Source: Thermoproteota archaeon (GTDB lineage: Archaea; Thermoproteota; EX4484-205; JAAOZP01). Taken from it: a stretch of 25,209 bases of DNA. The notes beneath the pieces are model-generated. The model did no database searches. It was not told the origin of the DNA and saw only the letters and a program-made list of their open reading frames with translations. A program made the position numbers and the translations under genes. Within the stretch, counting starts at the first letter, position 1. Every line of letters begins with the position of its first letter. Below are positions 7,819-14,022 of the stretch, piece after piece. Location of the stretch: the NCBI GenBank assembly GCA_026414125.1, contig JAOAJQ010000001.1:3349-28557 (forward strand), read 5' to 3'.

Positions 7819-8225
7819 AGTGGTATGAATTGTCACCTTGGCTTATAGGATGGCTCATAATTTCTCCCCTGCTCCATCTGTGGTTCTGCCTCTGGAACCC
7901 TGCTGCAAGCGACATACTGTTTCTAAGCGGTTGGCTATTCCTCTCAATTCACTATCTTCTCGGAGTAATGATTACGCAGTTCAAGGTGAAGATGAGAAGC
8001 ATACTCTTCCTAGCTCTATTCACACTCTCATTATCATTCATATTATTCTTTGGCGAGGTTCACCATATGTTCGCTCAATTCGGATTGGTTTCTCAAGTAA
8101 TTTTCGCAACGGGTTTGATGGTGCTGACACTGCCGTTTTACGCGGCGGCGGTTTACAAGCTGATTAAAGAGTACAGGAAGAGCGGGCAAACATTACAATC
8201 GGAGCAAACTTTTAAAACAGAATAG
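7788..8225 (+). CDS. Four-TM membrane protein of unknown function
   Basis: A 145-residue protein with four predicted membrane segments (about residues 16-34, 43-62, 69-88, 97-123), a short N-terminal tail and a basic/polar C-terminal tail. A His pair, 'EVHHMFAQ', lies between helices 3 and 4. The ATG follows ggggag (about 7773-7778) at roughly 9 nt. No family is recognised. It converges on the DUF59 gene with a 29-nt gap. Confidence 0.7.
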   Translation: MHEEPQELSIKWYELSPWLIGWLIISPLLHLWFCLWNPAASDILFLSGWLFLSIHYLLGVMITQFKVKMRSILFLALFTLSLSFILFFGEVHHMFAQFGLVSQVIFATGLMVLTLPFYAAAVYKLIKEYRKSGQTLQSEQTFKTE

Positions 8226-8254
8226 GTTCAGCAAGATGCTTGCTAAGAGCTCTT

Positions 8255-8548
8255 TTAATCCCTGTTTATCCGCTCGTTAATGCTTTCCTCGTTAATGTGT
8301 TTCCTAATGTAAACCAGGATCTTCTCGTCTTTAACGACTGCATTCGCCGCGTCCTTAACCATTAATGCTAGAATCTCTGCCAGAGGGCAGAAGGGTGTTG
8401 TCGCAACGAATTCCACAATTATGCTGCCGTCTTCCCTTCTAACGTCTTTGATAAGGTTGAGTTCTCCGAGGGTTAGCCCTATCTCAGGGTCGACAACATT
8501 GGAGACAGCCTTCTTAACCTCTGAAAGCACGTCAGACTCCTTGCTCAT
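8255..8548 (-). CDS. DUF59 / MIP18-family Fe-S assembly-type protein
   Basis: A complete single-domain DUF59 protein of 97 residues. It has the 'VVDPEIGLTLGELNLI' start of the fold (residues 18-33) and the 'TPFCPLA' motif, whose C54 is the conserved cysteine thought to act in iron-sulfur cluster delivery (SufT, MIP18 and PaaD relatives). The ATG is preceded by GGAGGA on the minus strand. The start overlaps the 3' end of the upstream acyltransferase by 17 nt, so the two are cotranscribed and perhaps translationally coupled. The exact client protein cannot be told from context. Confidence 0.88.
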   Translation of the reverse strand: MSKESDVLSEVKKAVSNVVDPEIGLTLGELNLIKDVRREDGSIIVEFVATTPFCPLAEILALMVKDAANAVVKDEKILVYIRKHINEESINERINRD

Positions 8549-9245
8549 GCTTCCTCCTCCTAGCCTCGTACTCTTCCCTAGTAATATATATTCTTGCCGG
8601 TACGCCTAGGACAACAGTGTTTGGAGGAACATCCCTAGTCACCACGGAGCCTGCTGCAACCACAGAATTATCTCCGACGCGTACTCCAGATATGAGTGTT
8701 GAGTTAGCCCCTATCACGCAGCCATTGCCTATTGTAACAGGGGTCAGCCTGCCTGAAACCGGGTAGCGATCATTAGTGACACACGTGTAAGGACCTATGA
8801 AAACGTTTTCGCCAACAATAGTACCGTGCGGGAGATACACGCCCGACTGTATTCTAACATTGTTGCCTATTGAAACGCTTCCGTCGAGCATCGACCCGGT
8901 TCCTATTAAACAATTATCCCCAATTCTGCTTCCTTCTCTGATTAGAATATTGTGGCCTGTTACGAGGCCCCTGCCGGTGACAACTTCTTCGTAAATCACG
9001 CTTCCAGACCTTATTAGGCTGCTGGAGCCTATTTTCGTGCCGCTTGAAAGTTCGTCGAGAATACTGAGGTCTTCCGGCATAGTTCCTAAGCTTGATAGGC
9101 TTTTCTTAGAGGGATACCCTATTATCGTGTTGAAACCGATATATGATTCCTCCCCTATCTCGCTTCTCCCTAGAACCAGATTATTACCTTCAAACCTGAC
9201 TGTCCCATGGATAACCGCCTTCTTCGACACATAGTTTTGAAGCAT
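8532..9245 (-). CDS. Left-handed beta-helix (hexapeptide-repeat) acyltransferase
   Basis: The 237-residue protein is built of hexapeptide repeats of the '[LIV]GxxxxI/V' type, from about residue 12 to 210 ('SEIGEESYIGFNTIIG', 'RIGDNCLIGTGSML', 'VIGANSTLISGVRVG', 'SVVAAGSVVTRDV'). It ends with 'PPNTVVLGVPARI', the usual terminus of the WbbJ/LpxA-like family that transfers acetyl or acyl groups to sugars or nucleotide sugars. The repeat run is longer than in plain acetyltransferases, resembling sugar-nucleotide N-acetyltransferases. A TATA-like tttattttaaag on the minus strand sits about 20-25 nt before the ATG, suggesting a leaderless mRNA. It diverges from the gene at 9307. Confidence 0.88.
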   Translation of the reverse strand: MLQNYVSKKAVIHGTVRFEGNNLVLGRSEIGEESYIGFNTIIGYPSKKSLSSLGTMPEDLSILDELSSGTKIGSSSLIRSGSVIYEEVVTGRGLVTGHNILIREGSRIGDNCLIGTGSMLDGSVSIGNNVRIQSGVYLPHGTIVGENVFIGPYTCVTNDRYPVSGRLTPVTIGNGCVIGANSTLISGVRVGDNSVVAAGSVVTRDVPPNTVVLGVPARIYITREEYEARRRKHEQGV

Positions 9246-9306
9246 CGTTTAAGCTCAGCAGACTTTAAAATAAAGATTTTTAACCCTCGTGTAAATACGG
9301 CTAGCG

Positions 9307-11052
9307 ATGCAGCCACGTGGAAAAACAGGGTGTACGCTCGTCCCAATACTGATTCTAATAATGGTTTTCAGCCTTCTTGTAAGCATAAAGACGTCGGGCC
9401 AGTTCGAGCTTTCAGACCTCTATGTTTATGTGAAGGCCAACATGGATGAGGAGGCAATCGCTTTTTTCAACGTGAACCTGACGATGGGCCCGAAAACGAT
9501 AAGAGCGTTAGACGAGGCAAACTGGACTTTCAAGATACAGCTTCCAAAATGGGCGGCTCCAAACCTTGTTTTATCCGTAGACATGCCTAAACTATTCCTG
9601 GAGAATGGGGAAGCGATAGCTCTGAAGCTTGAGGAGGCTGAGGACTATGATTACTTGGTTGCAGAGATTCCTCCTTTTCAGGGTGAACGGCTGAACGTTA
9701 CAGTCAGGTTCGGCCTGGTTCAACGCGACAATGTGACTGAAGACTACGTGGGGTTTAAGCTACCGGTTTTAACCGGCTTCAGCATCATGCCTGAATACGT
9801 TAACTTCACCTTCTTAACCACGGGCGTGATTAAAGGGTATTCTCTGCAATACTTCCACCCTATTTTCCTGAACGACAGTGTAATAGGATTATGGAACCAG
9901 TATTTCCGGACGAAGACTGTGGGAAATGTGACTGGTAGAATAGTTTTCTCTAAATCGTTCGACAGGTGCGTGATAAAAAGCCTGGTTAGGGAGATAACTG
10001 TGGCTAAGCAGCTACAAGTCAAAGTGAAAGACTTGTTAAAGCTGAAATACGTTGGAAACTCCTACAGGAGTGAAATACTTAAGATAAACATCCCCACAAG
10101 TATTAATCAATCGGTTAAGGTGAAGGATGCGCTGGGCCCACTTCAAACATACTCTAGCGCATCATCAGTAGCCAACACGAGTGTTATAACGGTTTATTCG
10201 CGATACTCCTTGAGACCAGGCCAGGAGTATGAAGCAATAGTTGAATACAGCGTTCCTGTTAAAAACATGCTTGTGGGCTTAAACGGTGGTTTAACCACTA
10301 TTCGGTTGACAGGCTTGCCCAACTATACGGATATTGTCAGCACGTATTATTTAAGCGTGAGAGTAGAGGGTAGGAAAAGCTGGAAGATAGAGGCGGAGTC
10401 AACCGTTACAAGCATCGAAAACAGTGAGGCATTCTCCCTCACGATACGTAACGCTATGCCGGACATACTTGCCCAGCCTTTTCAGATCAGTTTCTCCTCA
10501 GCACAGCTAGAGGCTGGTAAAAGCATCTCAATGCTCCTCGGCTTATTGACGTTGCTCGTATTGATGGTGACTGAGATCTTCAGAGAGGAGGTTGCGAAGC
10601 CCGTTGAAGCTAAGGGAGGAAAAGAGGCTGAGAGGCTTGTGAACGATTTGGCTGAGGCTCTCCGTGAAAAGGTTGATTGCGAAACGCTTTTGGAGGAAAT
10701 CAAGGTTAAAAACGCTGTTGGAAAGATTTCTTCCAGAGAGTATAGGGAGAGAGTTGGAGAATACGAGAGGAGAATATCAAGAGCTGAGAAAAAGATTTTG
10801 AAAGCAATTGAGGAGGTCTCACGGATAAACACTAGGGTGGGCGAGGAGGTTGAGAGACGCTACAGGATCTTCGAGGAAATAAACAGCGATTCTAAAAACA
10901 TGATTAACAGCACTATCGAAAGGTTTAGAGGAGGACGCATCACGAGAAGCGTTTTCGAAAACCTGGCTGGAAAATACTTGAAGGAGAATAAAAAGAGAAG
11001 GGAGACGGCTGCGAGCGACTTATACTCAGCCCTAGAAAAACTACTGTCGTAG
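9307..11052 (+). CDS. Large membrane-anchored surface protein with cytoplasmic coiled coil
   Basis: A 581-residue protein. Residues about 11-30 form a signal anchor or signal peptide. A beta-rich extracytoplasmic domain (about 35-395) follows, with many N-glycosylation sequons (NLT, NVT, NFT, NDS, NQS, NTS, NYT). A second membrane helix (about 405-425, 'SMLLGLLTLLVLMVTEIF') and a charged helical tail (about 430-581), probably a cytoplasmic coiled coil, complete it. The 'LRPGQEYEAIVEYSVPVKNM' style of the outer domain recalls ribophorin I-like proteins, but I cannot confirm that. The ATG lies about 30 nt after an AT-rich stretch, so it may be leaderless. Function unknown. Confidence 0.75.
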   Translation: MQPRGKTGCTLVPILILIMVFSLLVSIKTSGQFELSDLYVYVKANMDEEAIAFFNVNLTMGPKTIRALDEANWTFKIQLPKWAAPNLVLSVDMPKLFLENGEAIALKLEEAEDYDYLVAEIPPFQGERLNVTVRFGLVQRDNVTEDYVGFKLPVLTGFSIMPEYVNFTFLTTGVIKGYSLQYFHPIFLNDSVIGLWNQYFRTKTVGNVTGRIVFSKSFDRCVIKSLVREITVAKQLQVKVKDLLKLKYVGNSYRSEILKINIPTSINQSVKVKDALGPLQTYSSASSVANTSVITVYSRYSLRPGQEYEAIVEYSVPVKNMLVGLNGGLTTIRLTGLPNYTDIVSTYYLSVRVEGRKSWKIEAESTVTSIENSEAFSLTIRNAMPDILAQPFQISFSSAQLEAGKSISMLLGLLTLLVLMVTEIFREEVAKPVEAKGGKEAERLVNDLAEALREKVDCETLLEEIKVKNAVGKISSREYRERVGEYERRISRAEKKILKAIEEVSRINTRVGEEVERRYRIFEEINSDSKNMINSTIERFRGGRITRSVFENLAGKYLKENKKRRETAASDLYSALEKLLS

Positions 11053-11134
11053 ACGCTTAATTCTAATAGAGTAGTGCACGCATATAAGGCTAACAGTGAA
11101 CAGCATTAAAACCAAAGCTTTAAACCATTTTTAG

Positions 11135-11266
11135 TAGCCCGGGAGAGATTCGAACTCTCATCAAGGGGTTTCTCCGCAAGCATACGCTAAACTGCACCAA
11201 AGCCCCCCATGTCTTGGCGCGACGCTTTGCCATTACAATCGACGCCTTTTTTGGCTCCACCGGGCT
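11135..11266 (-). tRNA. tRNA-Gln (TTG) with about three introns
   Basis: On the minus strand, acceptor agcccgg pairs with ccgggct, T-arm is gagag-ttcgaat-ctctc, discriminator A. The anticodon stem ggggg/cccct encloses cTTTGg (anticodon at plus 11198-11200), interrupted by a 27-nt canonical intron (11170-11196). The D-arm region is 51 nt instead of about 17. Removing about 11238-11256 (19 nt, with a gcc-A6-ggc hairpin) and about 11213-11226 (14 nt, with gcg-tcg-cgc) leaves D-arm gtgt-aatggcaa-acat. The spliced RNA would be about 72 nt. Two D-arm introns is the best reading; a single longer one is possible. A TATA-like gttattaatcc lies upstream at about 11294-11304. Confidence 0.88.
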
Positions 11267-11304
11267 TCCCGGGCTTGTTGTAAATCTGCTTGAGGGATTA
11301 ATAA

Positions 11305-11623
11305 CTTTTTAGCGCGCGCTTGGGGGATTCGGGAGAACCTGATTTCGAAATTAAAATTACCGAAACTGTGACCGTGAATGGAAAGATGTTCAATAAAGAC
11401 ACCTATATTACTGTGATCGAGGTAAAATATGTAGAAAATCCTGAGAATATTGAGGGATTTGAAAGACAAATAAAGGATGCAAGGACAGAGAGCAACCGCT
11501 TTGAGGATCCCAAATGGGCAGCTCCTTATGGGGTTATTTTAATCATTACATGGTCTCCTGAGCAAAATAATTGAGGGTGAGTTATACCCGCCGATGGTGG
11601 GAGATTTTAAGAACCGTATTTAG
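11305..11623 (+). pseudogene. Fragment of an unrecognised gene with a +1 frame break
   Basis: The reading frame 11320-11574 encodes about 84 residues with strand/helix-like texture ('ITVIEVKYVENP', 'GFERQIKDA', 'YGVILIITWS') but no good start: only a TTG within the tRNA-Gln promoter area. This looks like the C-terminal part of a longer protein. After 'TWS', a +1 shift near CC at 11557-11558 continues with 'SKIIEGELYPPMVGDFKNRI' and stops at 11623, just before the ribosome site of the next gene. The frame break and missing start suggest a remnant. Family not recognised. Confidence 0.4.
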
Positions 11624-11653
11624 AGTTCCTCTGTAGGGAGGAGGGTTAGAAGG

Positions 11654-12359
11654 ATGAACCAAGGCTTCCTTAACAAGCTGAAGAACTACTTAGACGTAAG
11701 GCTAAAGGATGAAGTAACAATTGGCAGCTTTGAACCGTTCGAAATAGATATACCGGAGGTATCTCGTAGATGGAGATGGGGAGTGAGAACTCCGAGTTTT
11801 GCTATGGTCAGGTTCGTTACAGAATATGAATACGGAACGGTAACCGTGCAATCAAAATCGTTGGATAGGGCTAAAGATTATATAGGCGAGTGCTTAATTA
11901 AGAGCTATCGGTTTAGGTTCGCTAAAGCAAAGAGCGATAGGGAAGAGAAGGAGAAAATATGGGAGATCATCGAAAAGAGGGAAAAAGAGGCTCTTGAGGA
12001 CTACTTCAACAGGAGGAATTTAGAGAAACACCTTAGAGAACCCTACTGGCATGCATTCCTAAGGTTGCTTTTGGTTTGATGAAGTAGCTAAAAGGATATC
12101 GGAGAAGTATGAGGTTGAAGTCAGGGTGAATATCGATGAAGTCAGTTACGAGCTTGGTCTAATATCCAAATTCGATGGAAGCGACATAGATGAAGAAAAG
12201 AAATTCGAGGAGATTAAGAAGAGGGTTGAAGCAGTTATTGCTGCATGTAAGCTCGCACAGCAAGCCTACTATACCTTAAATGAGAAACGGAAAGAGTTCT
12301 TAGAGTTCTGCAATGCCATCTTTGCGAAGTATGAAATAAGGAGGAAGAGGGGACTATAA
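11654..12359 (+). pseudogene. Unknown protein gene interrupted by a +1 frameshift
   Basis: ATG 11654 follows ggaggaggg (11637-11645). The first frame gives 141 residues and stops at 12079. The coding texture continues in the +1 frame: deleting one T from TTTT at 12069-12072 gives '...YWHAFLRLLWFDEVAKRI...' and runs to 12359, about 234 residues in total. The sequence is strongly charged and helical ('SDREEKEKIWEIIEKREKEALEDYF', split here as two helices; 'EEIKKRVEAVIAACKLAQQAYY'). No family is recognised. It lies between a gene fragment and a tRNA remnant, in a patch with other broken genes. Confidence 0.55.
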
Positions 12360-12455
12360 GACTCAGTTTAAACATATAGCACGTGCTTTGTATATCCGAA
12401 TCCTCGTGACTGCCTATTATCTGGTTTCATATTGTGCTTTGATAAATGAATTCTT

Positions 12456-12480
12456 ATGGGTTCAAATCCCACCCCCGCAT
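12456..12480 (+). repeat. tRNA 3'-end remnant (tRNA-Leu-like), candidate attachment site
   Basis: The stretch reads atggg-ttcaaat-cccac followed by ccccgca: a T-arm with four of five pairs, then an acceptor 3' strand. In archaeal class II tRNAs such as Leu the end is typically ...cccac-cccccgc-A, so this looks like a Leu-type 3' end missing one C. No matching 5' half (gcgggg..), D-arm or anticodon arm occurs in the preceding kilobase. An isolated 3' tRNA end is what integration into a tRNA gene, or tRNA decay, leaves behind. Confidence 0.5.
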
Positions 12481-12548
12481 CTTGTTCTAACGTTTTTAAA
12501 TTCTCAGTTTTAACTTTGTTTTTCTGAAAGCATAGCATGTCATTAGAT

Positions 12549-12964
12549 TTACTCGAACAGCTCGTAAGTTAGGTGTACGCTAACAGCAGCTAATCTTGGA
12601 AGAATAACACTCGACAGAATCACATTAACTTCCAAAACTGCAGCGGCAGCGATTGCAGCAATCCATATCACCGTGTTCCCTAATGTATCTTCATACTTGT
12701 TCTTCTGGAATAGAGCCAGCTTGTTAGATGTTATTGTTCTGAGTAAGAGGCTGTAAGCATCTTTCCCCTATCGGAGTGAGGCTGTATTTCCCATTCTCTT
12801 GTTTTATGAAAGGAGCTAGGCTTCGGAGATGATAGGAAAGAGTTGGACTATCAGGTATTTTGCTTGCACGTAGAATCTCAGTGAAGGCAGCTGTTCTTTT
12901 CACCAACGTATCTTAGGATATCTCTTCTCTTCTGATGATCCAATTCCTTAAAGACCTCTTCCAA
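12549..12964 (-). pseudogene. Winged-helix regulator with C-terminal membrane segment(s), two +1 frame breaks
   Basis: On the minus strand three frames join into one plausible protein. TTG 12964 begins 'MEEVFKELDHQKRRDILRYV'. After one A is removed from AAAA (12897-12900) it continues 'AAFTEILRASKI..LSYHLRSL...GKYSLTPIG', an ArsR-like winged helix (about residues 10-68). After one G is removed from GGGG (12765-12768) it continues 'KDAYSLLLRTITSN', a linker and a hydrophobic segment 'VIWIAAIAAAAVLEVNVIL', ending at 12549: about 137 residues. Archaeal winged-helix proteins with a membrane tail are common. Both breaks are single extra bases in 4-nt homopolymers. Repeated GTAAAA half-sites lie just upstream. 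Confidence 0.65.
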
Positions 12965-12983
12965 GACTCAATTCTTGACTTTC

Positions 12984-13014
12984 TTTTACCTACGTAAAAT
13001 GATTTTTGGTAAAA
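12984..13014. promoter_or_regulatory. Operator-like GTAAAA repeats upstream of the winged-helix gene
   Basis: TTTTAC (12984-12989) and GTAAAA (12994-12999) form a palindrome with a 4-nt spacer, and GGTAAAA (13008-13014) pairs as a 7-bp inverted repeat with TTTTACC (12984-12990). Three half-sites lie 20-50 nt before the regulator's first codon, where autoregulatory operators of ArsR-like proteins usually sit. Function is inferred from position only. Confidence 0.4.
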
Positions 13015-13127
13015 CCTGCTTAGCGTGCGCTACTAAAAGTAAGGATTAAATACCGAAGAGGGCGAGCTCTACTTTTGAATAGTCAAATTGCTGAGAGGGC
13101 AATCTCAGATTTTTATTAAAGGCTGCT

Positions 13128-13592
13128 CTATTTTCGGCAGCAATCAATTGTCGGTGCTTTTTCACAACATGGTTTATTTGTTTCCGTAGCGACTAGCTGC
13201 GAGGCGGCTAGTAGACTTGCCTTAATGATTAAGTCTGCAGGGATTACTTCATAGGCCTCCTCTCCTATCGTGACAGTCCTACACTCGGAAGAGCCACAAA
13301 CATCGCAACACGGGCTCTGACCGACTTTTCCATCAATCCAGTCTTCTAACGGTAAACCGTTAATCAAAATCTGATTGGATTTTAGAGGATCTTTTTCGAA
13401 TTCCGCGATAGAAAGTTCGTCTTTTTCTAGGATAACCTGTATGTTCATTAGGGCAAGAGCTTGTTTAAGAGTGGAAATAGCCTTTTCCAATTCTTTTTCC
13501 GTTAACCTACATCTTGGACAAGTTTTTCCATCGGACATAAGCCGTTGCCACTTAATTTTTAGAGTCTTATTTTTCACTTCTTTTCTTTTCAT
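13128..13592 (-). CDS. DUF2703-type Cys-rich thioredoxin-like protein
   Basis: The 154-residue protein has 'LKIKWQRL', an active-site-like 'CPRC' (about residues 25-28), a 'KDPLKSNQILINGLPLEDW' segment, and the Cys cluster 'QSPCCDVCGSSECRTV'. It ends with a further Cys-rich tail ('KPCCEK', 'DCCRK'). This is the layout of DUF2703 proteins, thought to have a thioredoxin-like fold; their role is not established. The Cys clusters suggest metal or metalloid binding (inference). The ATG is preceded by gtggagag on the minus strand. The broken winged-helix gene lies 163 nt downstream on the same strand, so the two may have been one metal-responsive unit. Confidence 0.75.
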   Translation of the reverse strand: MKRKEVKNKTLKIKWQRLMSDGKTCPRCRLTEKELEKAISTLKQALALMNIQVILEKDELSIAEFEKDPLKSNQILINGLPLEDWIDGKVGQSPCCDVCGSSECRTVTIGEEAYEVIPADLIIKASLLAASQLVATETNKPCCEKAPTIDCCRK

Positions 13593-14022
13593 TTCGCAAT
13601 TCTCTCCACAGGATTTAGATCTTTATTGCTTTTTAAACCTTTCAAAATAATGGTTTTTCTGATTTAAATTAAGGACGGCTTTGCCTTAATATCTGCGTTA
13701 CCAAACCCTTATACTTGTAAACATAAGCGTGTACTACTTCTTTTTAGGACGGGCCTCATTAAGCGTATGGATGCTTTTTATCTAAGAATGCTTAGGCCAA
13801 ACTTTTAAAGAGCGCGGATTCAATGACCTGTGTATGTTTATCTGATAGTTCTGACATATTTTTAGATAAAACCGAGAAATTAAGCTGATGTTTAAACCCT
13901 AACCTCGTATTTTTCCGTTAAGTTTTGCTACTTTTGGTTGCTTGTTTGTTGAGTGGTTCATTCTTTTTCCGCAGCATATAACTTTATATGGATTCTTCCT
14001 CATTCTTAAGGAGTAGACTGGA
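13593..14022. other. 430-bp non-coding stretch with inverted repeats and the HerA-like promoter
   Basis: No convincing coding frame is seen; stops are frequent in all frames. There is a short hairpin TTAAGG-9-CCTTAA at 13669-13689. A 10-bp inverted repeat TTTTATCTAA (13776-13785) / TTAGATAAAA (13862-13871) has a 76-nt spacer, with a TTTATCT half-site between. A TATA-like actttatatg is at 13981-13990 and an AAGGAG ribosome site about 9 nt before the HerA-like ATG. This may be the edge of the accessory patch. Confidence 0.5.

Noticed and set aside
8421..9234. Plus-strand ORFs antisense to the DUF59 and acyltransferase genes
   Set aside because: They are mirror frames of well-supported minus-strand genes, with no ribosome sites or recognisable domains.
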